A stretch of 64,000 nucleotides of DNA from Ignavibacteria bacterium (GTDB taxonomy: Bacteria > Bacteroidota > Ignavibacteria > Ignavibacteriales > SURF-24): the NCBI GenBank assembly GCA_025612245.1, contig JAAXKQ010000002.1, forward strand, positions 388,241 to 452,240. Direction: 5' to 3'. Positions 1-8,509 of this stretch are shown here, piece by piece (within the stretch, counting starts at the first letter, position 1; every line of letters starts with the position of its first letter). The notes under the pieces are model-generated. The model saw nothing but the letters and a program-made list of their open reading frames with translations, ran no database searches and was not told where the DNA came from. A program made the translations under genes and the position numbers.

Positions 1-422
1 TGTGCCCGGAATCCCATTTCTCAGAGAGACAAGGGTGAATAAAATTAAAGATAATCTGCTAGAGTAATCTTAAAACAGTAAGATATACTTGCCTGGCGGC
101 AGCCGTTTTTACGCAAGGTGATATATACAATTGGCTTTCAAAGACAAATTGCACAGATAATGACTGGATTAAATTACAACCTGGTTACAAGGGGAATAAA
201 ATCATACTACTCTTTGAGTAACAACGGAAAAGTAAACCGAATACAAGAATACCGAAATTATTTGTAGAAAACAAGTTAAACTTGGATACCCGCCCTCCTT
301 TGCGGGTCATAATACCGAAACAGACCGCTGCAGTGCAGGCACAATATTTTTAATATTTCGGGGTAAAATGCAAAAAAGTTGCAGAAAGGTGAACTTAATT
401 GCAAAAATATTCGCCCTCAGAC
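1..422. other. gene-poor 5' flank of the ilv operon
   Basis: No convincing gene is visible. Frame 1 is open from base 1 to a TAA at 40-42 and could be the last 13 codons of an upstream gene, but this is too short to identify. A small hairpin (ACCCGC at 288-293 with GCGGGT at 302-307) has no T-run after it, so it is not a clear terminator. The rest is AT-rich and featureless to me. Confidence 0.4.
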
Positions 423-451
423 TTGACAAAGCAGACCTACGGCCATATATT
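423..451 (+). promoter_or_regulatory. sigma-70-type promoter of the ilv-leu operon
   Basis: A perfect -35 box TTGACA (423-428) is followed after exactly 17 bases by TATATT (446-451), one base off the TATAAT consensus. Transcription would start near 457-460, just before the leader ORF ATG at 474 and about 300 bases before ilvD. The position rules out TTG 399 as the leader start, because that codon lies upstream of the promoter. The boxes are seen directly; their use is inferred. Confidence 0.65.
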
Positions 452-473
452 GTTTTGCAATAATTATAGATTT

Positions 474-644
474 ATGAAAGACATAGCAGTAAATATTTTA
501 GATAAGAAAGCTGCCGTACCACACGGAAGTCAGGGTTATGTCTTGCCTATTACTTCAATCAATAACATTTCTTTAGAAATTCTACTCCTAGGGATTAGCA
601 TTGTTATCGTAGTGCTCGGTATTATTATTAGCATTCTAGGCTAA
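474..644 (+). CDS. ilvL: Ile/Leu/Val-rich leader peptide of the ilv-leu operon
   Basis: A 56-codon ORF ends 120 bases before the ilvD start. Its last 25 residues contain 9 Ile, 6 Leu and 3 Val (18 of 25), including VIVV, LLL and III runs, with several CTA Leu codons. These are exactly the end products of the operon that follows, as in the ilv leader peptides of enterobacteria. The ATG at 474 is chosen because it lies about 15 bases after the predicted transcription start; no good Shine-Dalgarno is visible, and a later TTG (543, after GGAAGTCAGG) is possible. The peptide is probably a ribosome-stalling sensor with no other function. A small hydrophobic membrane protein is the alternative reading. 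Confidence 0.65.
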   Translation: MKDIAVNILDKKAAVPHGSQGYVLPITSINNISLEILLLGISIVIVVLGIIISILG

Positions 645-782
645 AAATACTGTCAATCCCTAATCAAAAATCAAAAAATTTCACGAACAAAATTAAAGAT
701 CAGATCAGGGGTTGACCTGAGTCCCAAAGGTATGTTTTTCTGAAGAGGATTTTCAGAGGAAAACGTGAGATCTGATTTAATT
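589..782 (+). promoter_or_regulatory. attenuator with alternative RNA pairings upstream of ilvD
   Basis: Three mutually exclusive pairings can be read. 1:2: TAGGGATT (589-596, inside the Ile/Leu/Val codon run) pairs perfectly with AATCCCTA (655-662). 2:3: 652-665 pairs with 703-716 over 14 positions, with one mismatch and one G-U. 3:4: 691-706 pairs with 769-782 over 14 base pairs with a 2-base bulge; this stem encloses the ilvD ribosome site (AGAGGA, 755-760) and the GTG start (765). A further hairpin, 739-757 (TCTGAAGA with TTTTCAGA), overlaps that ribosome site. Inferred logic: ribosomes stalled for lack of charged Ile, Leu or Val tRNA cover arm 1, 2:3 forms, 3:4 is weakened and ilvD is expressed. 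No U-tract terminator is evident, so the output may be translational. Confidence 0.6.
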
Positions 783-2462
783 AAACAGGGTTTTGACAAG
801 GCGCCGCACCGCAGCCTGTTGAGGGCTACGGGGTTAGTTAAGACCGAAGATGACCTGAAGAAGCCTTTTATAGGTATCTGCAATTCGTATGTGGATGTAA
901 TTCCCGGTCACGTCCACCTTCAGGATCTTGCCAGGGCGGTAAAAGAGGCGGTTCTTGAAGCCGGAGGCATTCCGTTTGAGTTTAACACAATTGGTGTAGA
1001 TGACGGCATTGCGATGGGGCATATCGGCATGAGGTATTCACTGCCGAGCCGTGAATTGATTGCGGATTCGGTTGAAACCGTCATGGAGGCTCACCGTTTC
1101 GACGGCATGGTTTGCATCTCCAATTGCGACAAGATAGTGCCGGGCATGATGATGGCTGCTGTAAGGATAAACGTGCCGGCCATATTTGTTTCAGGCGGGC
1201 CGATGAAGGCCGGACAAATGCCCTCTACCGGAGAAAGAACTGACCTGATTTCAGTCTTCGAGGGAGTGGGGCAGTACAAATCGGGGCAAATTGATTCCCG
1301 GAGACTGAAAGAACTCGAAGACTTCAGCTGCCCCTCCTGCGGATCGTGTGCGGGTATGTTTACTGCAAACTCAATGAACTGCCTGCTTGAAGCCCTCGGA
1401 CTCGCTCTTCCCGGAAACGGAACCATACTTGCACTTGACCCAAGAAGAAAAGAACTGGCTAAGGAAGCCGGTAGAAAAATCATCGAAATCGTTAAAAAAG
1501 ACGTGAAGCCGCGTGACCTGATAACGCGCTCCTCAATGCTGAACGCATTTGCTCTTGACATGGCAATGGGTGGAAGCACCAACACCGTACTGCATACGCT
1601 TGCCGTTTCAAGTGAAGCCGGAATTGAATTCGACTTAAGGGAGTTAAATGAACTTGCCTCAAAGGTCCCTTACATCTGCAAAGTCAGTCCTGCAACGAGT
1701 CTCGTGCATATTGAAGACGTCGACAATGCGGGCGGGGTTTCGGCAATCTTAAAAGAACTCTCCGGCATCAAGGGCGTTCTTGATCTCGACAGGCCTACCG
1801 TTACGGGCAAGACGCTTGGCGGAAATATTGAACCGGCAAATGTAAAGGACAGGAAGATAATTCATTCTGTTGAGGAGCCCTACAGTCGTGCGGGCGGACT
1901 TGCCGTACTTTTCGGCAACCTGGCGCCTTTAGGAGCAGTTGTAAAGACGGCAGCCGTGGATGAAAAGATGCTGAAGCATACCGGTCCGGCAAAAGTCTTT
2001 AATTCACAGGATGAAGCCGTTGAAGCCATTATGGAAGGAAAAATAAAGGCAGGCGACGTGGTGGTAATAAGGTATGAAGGTCCCAGGGGAGGTCCCGGAA
2101 TGCCGGAGATGCTTTCACCTACAAGTGCAATTGTAGGAATGGGCCTTGGCGACAAGGTTGCGCTTATTACGGACGGAAGGTTCTCCGGCGGCACCAGGGG
2201 AGCATGCATAGGGCACGTTTCACCTGAGGCAGCGGACAGGGGTCCTGTAGCCGCATTAAAAGACGGCGACATAATAAAAATTGACATACCCGGAAAAACT
2301 CTTCAGGTCGAACTTTCGGACGGTGAGATAAGTAAGCGTCTTGAGGAACTGCCGGAATTTGAGCTTAAAATTAAAACAGGTTATCTCGCCCGGTACTCAC
2401 GTATGGTTACTTCGGCTAATACGGGTGCAGTCTTAAGAATCCCAGAAACCAGAAAGAAATAG
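765..2462 (+). CDS. ilvD: dihydroxy-acid dehydratase
   Basis: Dehydrates 2,3-dihydroxy-isovalerate and 2,3-dihydroxy-3-methylvalerate to the 2-keto acids that precede valine/leucine and isoleucine. The 565 residues match the family length. The N-terminus [11 protein letters not shown] is typical. Fe-S cluster cysteines are visible in [12 protein letters not shown] (Cys39), [10 protein letters not shown] (Cys121) and the [17 protein letters not shown] stretch (Cys190-196). The start is GTG with AGAGGA just upstream; ATG-less initiation plus the 3:4 stem described above suggests controlled translation. First structural gene of the ten-gene BCAA operon; ilvB follows after 13 bases. Confidence 0.97.
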   Translation: MRSDLIKQGFDKAPHRSLLRATGLVKTEDDLKKPFIGICNSYVDVIPGHVHLQDLARAVKEAVLEAGGIPFEFNTIGVDDGIAMGHIGMRYSLPSRELIADSVETVMEAHRFDGMVCISNCDKIVPGMMMAAVRINVPAIFVSGGPMKAGQMPSTGERTDLISVFEGVGQYKSGQIDSRRLKELEDFSCPSCGSCAGMFTANSMNCLLEALGLALPGNGTILALDPRRKELAKEAGRKIIEIVKKDVKPRDLITRSSMLNAFALDMAMGGSTNTVLHTLAVSSEAGIEFDLRELNELASKVPYICKVSPATSLVHIEDVDNAGGVSAILKELSGIKGVLDLDRPTVTGKTLGGNIEPANVKDRKIIHSVEEPYSRAGGLAVLFGNLAPLGAVVKTAAVDEKMLKHTGPAKVFNSQDEAVEAIMEGKIKAGDVVVIRYEGPRGGPGMPEMLSPTSAIVGMGLGDKVALITDGRFSGGTRGACIGHVSPEAADRGPVAALKDGDIIKIDIPGKTLQVELSDGEISKRLEELPEFELKIKTGYLARYSRMVTSANTGAVLRIPETRKK

Positions 2463-2475
2463 AAGGTAGAGAAAA

Positions 2476-4194
2476 ATGAAAGAAAACAACGGAGTGATGA
2501 AAGGGGCAGAAATATTTTTTGAATGCCTCAGGATGGAGAAAGTTGAATATATTTTCGGATATCCGGGAGGTGCGGTCCTTAAACTTTATGAAAAGCTATA
2601 CGACGTGGATTTTCTTGAGCATATACTGGTACGTCATGAACAGGGTGCCACCCATATGGCTGAAGGCTATGCAAAGGCTACCGGAAAGCCGGGCGTTGTG
2701 CTTGTAACCTCAGGACCCGGTGCTACGAACACCGTTACAGGAATAGCTGATGCTTACATGGATTCAGTGCCGCTTGTTATCTTTACGGGGCAGGTTGCTT
2801 CACACCTGATTGGTAACGACGCCTTTCAGGAAGCGGACATAGTAGGCATTACGCGCCCGATTACAAAGCATAACTTCCTGGTACGCGATGTGAAGGAACT
2901 GGCCTCAACAATAAAAAAGGCTTTCTACATTGCCTCTACGGGAAGACCGGGCCCCGTACTGGTGGATCTTCCAAAGGATGTCATTAACTCGGAGTGCGAA
3001 TTCCAGTATCCGGAGAACGTTGAGCTGAAAGGCTACAGGCCATTTTTCTACGGGCATCAGTACCAGATAAAAAAAGCAGCCGAGATGTTAAAGAATTCAA
3101 AGCGCCCCCTGCTTTACGTAGGAGGCGGTGTAATTATCTCAAACGGCTCGAACGAGTTAAGGGTGCTTGCAGGTGAGCACAACCTGCCGGTTACGATGAC
3201 CCTTCAGGGCCTGGGAGCTTTTGACGGCATGAACGACCAGTCGCTGGGTATGCTTGGAATGCACGGCACTTACTGGGCAAACCAGGCTGTAAATAACTGC
3301 GACCTTCTTATTGCGCTCGGAGCACGTTTTGACGACAGGGTTGCGGGCGACGTATTAAACTTTGCACCGAAGGCTTTTAAGATACACGTTGATATCGACC
3401 CTACGGCAATTGACAAGAACGTAGTGGTGGATCTTCCAATTGTAGGCGACGTTAAACACGTAATGGCTGAGCTTGCGGCTGAGTTGACCGAACCGTTGAG
3501 CTTCCCGGAATGGTGGAATGAAATCAATGCCTGGAGAGACGAAAGCCCGCTGGAATATGAGGATGGCGACGGGCTCCTGAGGACGGAATTTATAATCGAT
3601 AAGATCTCGCAGAAGACAAAGGGGCAGGCCGTAGTTATATCCGACGTGGGGCAGCACCAGATGTGGACGGCGCAGTACTACAAGTTTACTCATCCTCGCT
3701 CTTTTCTTACGAGCGGGGGACTAGGCACCATGGGCTTTTCCGTGCCTGCAGCCATAGGCGCTTCATTTGCGGTGAAGGACAGGCCAATTGTTTCGATCAG
3801 CGGCGACGGCGGTTTCCAGATGAACATTCAGGAGCTCATTACAGCTGTTGCATACAAGCGTCCCGTGAAATTCATAATTATAAACAACAGCTTTCTCGGC
3901 ATGGTGCGCCAGTGGCAGGAACTCTTTCATCTTGAAAAGTACAGCTTTACGGACCTTTCCGCGAGCAATCCCGACTTCATAAAGGTTGCCGAGGCATTCG
4001 GCCTTAAGGCATTTTCGACCGATTCCCCGAAGGAAGTGGATGAAATACTGGACAAGGCTTTTGAAATAAATGACGGCCCCGTACTCATTGAGTTCAAGGT
4101 GGTACGCGAAGATATGGTGCTTCCGATGGTTCCACCGGGAGAGCCGTATGAAAAAATGATAGTTAAACGACTGAATCAAAAATCAACAAAGTAA
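2476..4194 (+). CDS. ilvB: acetolactate synthase large (catalytic) subunit
   Basis: Thiamine-diphosphate enzyme that condenses two pyruvates to acetolactate, or pyruvate with 2-ketobutyrate to acetohydroxybutyrate. The 572 residues cover the usual three domains: the N-terminal ThDP domain with the catalytic Glu in RHEQGATHMAEGY (Glu55), the central FAD/Rossmann-like domain, and the C-terminal ThDP-binding motif GDGGFQMNIQEL near residue 441, followed by INNSFLGMVRQWQ. The small subunit gene starts 6 bases after the stop, as expected for a complex translated together. Confidence 0.97.
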   Translation: MKENNGVMKGAEIFFECLRMEKVEYIFGYPGGAVLKLYEKLYDVDFLEHILVRHEQGATHMAEGYAKATGKPGVVLVTSGPGATNTVTGIADAYMDSVPLVIFTGQVASHLIGNDAFQEADIVGITRPITKHNFLVRDVKELASTIKKAFYIASTGRPGPVLVDLPKDVINSECEFQYPENVELKGYRPFFYGHQYQIKKAAEMLKNSKRPLLYVGGGVIISNGSNELRVLAGEHNLPVTMTLQGLGAFDGMNDQSLGMLGMHGTYWANQAVNNCDLLIALGARFDDRVAGDVLNFAPKAFKIHVDIDPTAIDKNVVVDLPIVGDVKHVMAELAAELTEPLSFPEWWNEINAWRDESPLEYEDGDGLLRTEFIIDKISQKTKGQAVVISDVGQHQMWTAQYYKFTHPRSFLTSGGLGTMGFSVPAAIGASFAVKDRPIVSISGDGGFQMNIQELITAVAYKRPVKFIIINNSFLGMVRQWQELFHLEKYSFTDLSASNPDFIKVAEAFGLKAFSTDSPKEVDEILDKAFEINDGPVLIEFKVVREDMVLPMVPPGEPYEKMIVKRLNQKSTK

Positions 4195-4200
4195 ACAAAT

Positions 4201-4719
4201 ATGAAGCATATAATTTCTGTATTGTTAGAAAACAGGTACGGTGCTTTTAACCGCGTTGCTACCATGTTCAGCGGAAAGGGATTTAATATTCAGAGCATCT
4301 CTATCGGTGAAACTGAAATACCCGAGGTCTCAAGAATGACACTCGTTACCTCGGGCGACGACAAAATTATCGAGCAGGTGGTAAAACAGCTCAACCGCCT
4401 CATCGATACTATAAAAGTAATTGATCTTACACAGACTCCTACGGTTATAAGAGAACTAGCACTTATTACCGTTTTTTATCAGAAAGGCACGCGTTCAGAG
4501 ATCCTGAACGTGGGTGACATTTTCCGGGGCAATGTGGTTGATATAAACAATAAAACCATAACGCTCGAAGTGACAGGACCACCCGACAAAATTGACGCCG
4601 CAATAAACGTCCTTGCCCCTTACGGCATTAAGGAACTGGCGCGCTCGGGAGCTGTAGCCTTGAAAAGAGGCGAACAGAACAAAGATTTTAAAAAGCAGAC
4701 TAATTATTCACAACTTTAA
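4201..4719 (+). CDS. ilvN: acetolactate synthase small (regulatory) subunit
   Basis: At 172 residues it has the usual length for the long IlvH/IlvN type. An N-terminal ACT domain is visible (HIISVLLENRYGAFNRVATMF, then GFNIQSISIGETE), which in this family binds valine and mediates feedback inhibition. A C-terminal ALS_ss_C-like half begins near residue 85 (ALITVFYQKGTRSEIL). It lies directly after ilvB and 14 bases before ilvC. The last ~15 residues are polar and lysine-rich. Confidence 0.95.
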   Translation: MKHIISVLLENRYGAFNRVATMFSGKGFNIQSISIGETEIPEVSRMTLVTSGDDKIIEQVVKQLNRLIDTIKVIDLTQTPTVIRELALITVFYQKGTRSEILNVGDIFRGNVVDINNKTITLEVTGPPDKIDAAINVLAPYGIKELARSGAVALKRGEQNKDFKKQTNYSQL

Positions 4720-4733
4720 TTTAAGGATTAAAA

Positions 4734-5750
4734 ATGAAAGTTTATTATGAACAGGATGCGAACCTGGATGTATTAAAAAATAAAAAAATTGCCGTCCTCG
4801 GCTTCGGTAGCCAGGGACATGCTCACTCACTTAATTTATTGGAAAGCGGACTTGACGTATGTGTAGGCTTAAGAAAAACCAGCTCTTCATGGCCCAAGGC
4901 CGAGAAAGCAGGCCTTCCTGTCAAAACCGTAAAAGACGCCGTTAAGGACGCAGACGTGGTAATGGTGCTCCTGCCGGATCAGACACAGAAAAAAGTTTAT
5001 GACGAGGAAATAGCCCCGAATCTTAAGCCCGGCGCCACGCTGGCCTTTGCACACGGATTTAATATACACTACAAGCAGATTGTTCCGCCAAGCGACATTA
5101 ACGTAATGATGATTGCTCCTAAAGGTCCGGGCCACCTGGTAAGAAGAACATACCTCGAAGGCAAAGGCGTTCCATGCCTCATAGCTGTTTATCAGGATCC
5201 TTCGGGCAAGACAAAAGATATGGCTCTGGCATGGGCTAAGGGCATAGGCGGAACGAAAGCCGGTGTTATTGAAACAAACTTCAAGAATGAGACCGAGACA
5301 GACCTTTTCGGTGAGCAGGCAGTCCTTTGCGGCGGTTCTGCAGAACTGATAAAAGCCGGATTTGAGACACTGGTTGAAGCCGGTTACCCGCCTGAACTTG
5401 CATACTTTGAATGCATGCACGAAATGAAGCTCATTGTTGACCTTTACTATGAAGGAGGACTTTCAAGGATGAACTACTCTGTAAGCGATACGGCCGAATA
5501 CGGCGGTATGTCGCGCGGCAAGAGGGTTATAAATCCCGAAGCAAAGAGCGAGATGAAGAAGATACTTACAGAGATACAGGACGGACGTTTTGCAAAGGAA
5601 TGGCTCGACGAATGCAACGCAGGGCTTCCGAACATGACGAAAATGAGAGAAGAAACAAAAGAGCACGAGCTCGAAAAAACAGGCGCAAAGCTGCGCGGCA
5701 TGATGAGCTGGCTCTTTAAGAAGAACCCCAAGGAAGAGGTGGGCGTATGA
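4734..5750 (+). CDS. ilvC: ketol-acid reductoisomerase
   Basis: Converts acetolactate and acetohydroxybutyrate to the dihydroxy acids using NAD(P)H and Mg2+. The 338-residue class I (short) form shows the Rossmann motif [15 protein letters not shown] (Gly23-Gly28) and a cofactor loop GLRKTSSSW whose Arg/Ser pattern suits NADPH. The knotted C-terminal domain has the metal site region [10 protein letters not shown], then [17 protein letters not shown] and [11 protein letters not shown]. Its TGA overlaps the leuB ATG (ATGA at 5747-5750), so translation is coupled. Confidence 0.97.
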   Translation: MKVYYEQDANLDVLKNKKIAVLGFGSQGHAHSLNLLESGLDVCVGLRKTSSSWPKAEKAGLPVKTVKDAVKDADVVMVLLPDQTQKKVYDEEIAPNLKPGATLAFAHGFNIHYKQIVPPSDINVMMIAPKGPGHLVRRTYLEGKGVPCLIAVYQDPSGKTKDMALAWAKGIGGTKAGVIETNFKNETETDLFGEQAVLCGGSAELIKAGFETLVEAGYPPELAYFECMHEMKLIVDLYYEGGLSRMNYSVSDTAEYGGMSRGKRVINPEAKSEMKKILTEIQDGRFAKEWLDECNAGLPNMTKMREETKEHELEKTGAKLRGMMSWLFKKNPKEEVGV

Positions 5751-6835
5751 GTTTCAAGATAATGCTGCTCCCGGGCGATGGTATTGGTCCCGATATTGTC
5801 AGTTCAGCCGTTAAGGTAATGAAACTGGTAGCCGGAAAAATGAGTATCCCTCTGGAATTTTCAGAGGGGCTCATGGGCGGGTGCTCATATGAAAAATACG
5901 GCACCCCGCTTTCAGAGGGAGTCCTCGCCGAATGCAAGGCATCCGACGCGGTGCTCCTTGGGGCTGTAGGCGGGCCCAAATGGGAAAGCCTGCCGCACAA
6001 TCTAAAGCCTGAGGCAGCGTTATTGAGGATCAGAAAGGAACTGGGTCTCTTTGCCAACATCAGGCCTGCAAAAGTATACGACAGCCTTGTAGAGTCCTCA
6101 TCGCTTAAAGCTGAAGTGGTCAAGGGCACCGACTTTATAGTGGTAAGGGAGCTCACGGGCGGCATATATTTCGGCCAGCCCCGCGGTTTTAATGAAACCA
6201 GGGGATGGAACACCATGGAATATTCGCGTCCTGAAGTTGAGCGCATTGCAAGGATAGCCTTCGAGATGGCGCGTTCAAGAAATAAAAAAGTAACCTCCGT
6301 TGACAAGGCCAACGTTCTTGAGGTCTCACAGCTCTGGAGAACAGTGGTTCATGAGATACACAAGGATTATCAGGATGTTGCGTTGTCCGATTTGTATGTG
6401 GACAATGCCGCAATGCAGATAGTAAAGAACCCGAAGCAGTTCGATGTTATTGTAACCGGAAACCTCTTCGGGGATATCCTGAGCGATATTTCCGGCATGA
6501 TAACGGGAAGCCTGGGAATGCTTCCTTCTGCCAGCATGGGAACCAGGTATGCACTGTATGAACCGATACACGGCAGCGCTCCGGACATAGCAGGGCAGAA
6601 TAAAGCAAACCCACTTGCCACAATAGCCTCAGGAGCCATGCTCTTTGCGCATTCGCTTAAGAATGCAAAGGCGTCGGCAGTAATTAATGAGGCAATTGAG
6701 GAAGTCCTTTCCGAAGGATTCAGAACAGCCGACATATTCTCGGAAGGCTCAAAACTACTGAGCACGACCGAGATGACAGAGGCGGTATTAGAAAAAACAG
6801 AAAAAATACTTTCCCAAAAGGAAAGTGTTTTATAA
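5747..6835 (+). CDS. leuB: 3-isopropylmalate dehydrogenase
   Basis: Oxidative decarboxylation of 3-isopropylmalate in leucine synthesis; with citramalate synthase in the same operon it probably also handles 3-methylmalate for isoleucine. At 362 residues it has the family length. Motifs: [12 protein letters not shown] at the N-terminus, [10 protein letters not shown], the substrate region [14 protein letters not shown], the [13 protein letters not shown] region with the catalytic Lys/Tyr surroundings, and the NAD site [20 protein letters not shown]. The start overlaps the ilvC stop by four bases. The last codons lie within a hairpin (6804-6830). Confidence 0.96.
   Translation: MSFKIMLLPGDGIGPDIVSSAVKVMKLVAGKMSIPLEFSEGLMGGCSYEKYGTPLSEGVLAECKASDAVLLGAVGGPKWESLPHNLKPEAALLRIRKELGLFANIRPAKVYDSLVESSSLKAEVVKGTDFIVVRELTGGIYFGQPRGFNETRGWNTMEYSRPEVERIARIAFEMARSRNKKVTSVDKANVLEVSQLWRTVVHEIHKDYQDVALSDLYVDNAAMQIVKNPKQFDVIVTGNLFGDILSDISGMITGSLGMLPSASMGTRYALYEPIHGSAPDIAGQNKANPLATIASGAMLFAHSLKNAKASAVINEAIEEVLSEGFRTADIFSEGSKLLSTTEMTEAVLEKTEKILSQKESVL
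6804..6830 (+). terminator. terminator-like hairpin at the leuB 3' end
   Basis: AAATACTTTCC (6804-6814) pairs with GGAAAGTGTTT (6820-6830) over 11 base pairs, counting one G-U, around a CAAAA loop. The stem sits inside the last leuB codons and is followed by only a short TATAAAA, so it may give partial termination, RNA stability or simple mRNA processing between leuB and leuA. A second small stem (AAGGTT 6837-6842 with AACCTT 6853-6858) follows, then a CTTTTT run, just before the leuA ribosome site. Confidence 0.3.
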
Positions 6836-6879
6836 AAAGGTTAAGCACTTACAACCTTAAAGTCTTTTTAGGAGAAAAA

Positions 6880-8457
6880 TTGGATAATAAAATAGTAATC
6901 TTCGATACAACACTGCGCGACGGCGAACAATCACCGGGAGCATCTTTGAACATATTCGAAAAACTCGAGATCGCGCGTCAGCTTGTAAGGCTTAATGTGG
7001 ATGTGATAGAGGCGGGTTTTCCCGTCTCTTCACCCGCACAGTTTGAAGCTGTAAAAAGAATAGCAGACGAATCACCGGCCGTAATTGCGGCCCTGGCCAG
7101 GGCAAAAGAGGCGGACATTAAGGCTGCCGCCGAGGCGCTGAAAAGTGCCCAAAAGCCCAGAATACACACGTTCTCCAGTACTTCGGATATCCATATACTA
7201 GGAAAATTCGGGGACGAAAAGTATGGCAAAACCTTACAGGAGAAGCGTAATACGGTAATCAAGATGTCTTACGATGCAGTTGCATATGCAAAGACATTCG
7301 TGCAGGACGTTGAATATTCTGCCGAGGATGCCGGAAGAACGGACATAGGTTACCTCAGTGAAGTTGTTGAGGCTGCAATTGAAGCAGGTGCAACAACGGT
7401 AAACATACCGGATACGACGGGATACACTTTCCCGGAAGAGTTCGGGAAAATAATCGGTGAGCTCAGAAGAAGGGTAAAAAACATAGACAAAGCCATTATC
7501 AGCGTCCATTGCCATAACGACCTTGGTCTTGCCGTAGCAAACACCTTAAGCGCATTAACTAATGGTGCCCGACAGGTGGAGTGCGCAGTTAACGGCATCG
7601 GCGAAAGGGCCGGCAATGCATCTTTGGAAGAGATTGTAATGGCCATAAAGGTAAGAAAAGATCTCTGCGGATTTTATACGGGTATAAACTCCCCAGAGAT
7701 ATTTAACACGAGCCGTATGGTCTCGGGCTTTACGGGCCTGGTAATACAGCCAAATAAGGCAATTGTAGGCGAAAATGCCTTCGCCCACGAGTCGGGAATT
7801 CATCAGGATGGAATGCTTAAGAACAAGCAGACATACGAGATCATAACCCCGGAACTGGTAGGCGTAAATAAGACGAGGATAGTGCTTGGAAGGCACTCCG
7901 GGCGTCACGGGCTGGAATCGCGCCTGAAAGAGCTTGGATACAATTCAAAGGGAGAGGAGCTCCAGGCGGTTTATGAAAAGTTCCTCGCACTTGCAGACAA
8001 GAAAAAAGAAATCTTTGATGAGGACCTGAGGGTTTTGATGGGTGACAAGGTCCGCAAGGAAGAAGAATATTTTGAGCTGGTTTCCCTGCAGGTACAGTCG
8101 GGTACCACGGCAATTCCAACAGCCACGGTAGGAATTAAAACAGGTGAAGAGATCCTTCAGGAATCGGCAATTGGCGACGGCCCGGTTGACGCATGCTTTA
8201 ATGCAATTGAAAGGGCGCTTAACATAAAGCCCGAAGTTGAAGCCTACCACGTGCGTTCAGTTACCTCAGGCAGGCAGGCAATGGGAGAGGCAATAATTAG
8301 ATTAAGGTGCAACGAGAAATCCTTTACCGGGCGCGGCATATCGACAGATATAATTGAGGCAAGTGCCAGGGCTTTCCTGCAGGCAGCAAACCAGGAATAC
8401 CTATACCTGAAGAAACTGTCCCCTATTGAAGGTGAAGAGGAACTCTCGGTTGCCTGA
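6880..8457 (+). CDS. leuA: 2-isopropylmalate synthase
   Basis: Claisen condensation of 2-ketoisovalerate with acetyl-CoA, the committed step to leucine. Its 525 residues comprise an N-terminal TIM-barrel (FDTTLRDGEQSPGASLNI at residues 8-25, and the metal-binding HCHNDLG near 210) and a C-terminal LeuA dimer/allosteric domain (about 395-510, with SGTTAIPTATVGI and IGDGPVDACFNAI) that normally binds leucine for feedback inhibition. The start is TTG at 6880 with AGGAG at 6870-6874; no ATG in this frame gives the conserved N-terminus. Confidence 0.96.
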   Translation: MDNKIVIFDTTLRDGEQSPGASLNIFEKLEIARQLVRLNVDVIEAGFPVSSPAQFEAVKRIADESPAVIAALARAKEADIKAAAEALKSAQKPRIHTFSSTSDIHILGKFGDEKYGKTLQEKRNTVIKMSYDAVAYAKTFVQDVEYSAEDAGRTDIGYLSEVVEAAIEAGATTVNIPDTTGYTFPEEFGKIIGELRRRVKNIDKAIISVHCHNDLGLAVANTLSALTNGARQVECAVNGIGERAGNASLEEIVMAIKVRKDLCGFYTGINSPEIFNTSRMVSGFTGLVIQPNKAIVGENAFAHESGIHQDGMLKNKQTYEIITPELVGVNKTRIVLGRHSGRHGLESRLKELGYNSKGEELQAVYEKFLALADKKKEIFDEDLRVLMGDKVRKEEEYFELVSLQVQSGTTAIPTATVGIKTGEEILQESAIGDGPVDACFNAIERALNIKPEVEAYHVRSVTSGRQAMGEAIIRLRCNEKSFTGRGISTDIIEASARAFLQAANQEYLYLKKLSPIEGEEELSVA

Positions 8458-8509
8458 GAAATAAGAATTTAGAGAATTTGAAAACAGAATTATACTAAAA
8501 GGAATAAAT

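Noticed and set aside
399..473. Longer leader ORF from a TTG at 399 (81 codons)
   Set aside because: The TTG lies upstream of the consensus promoter at 423-451, so it would not be on the transcript; the ATG at 474 is preferred.
705..739. TCAGG/CCTGA hairpin (705-720) followed by TTTTT at 735 as a rho-independent terminator for the ilv leader
   Set aside because: The stem has only 5 pairs and the T-run starts 15 bases later, which is too far for intrinsic termination.
1880..2287. 135-codon minus-strand ORF inside ilvD
   Set aside because: Entirely antisense to a conserved gene, with a proline- and serine-rich translation typical of a shadow frame.
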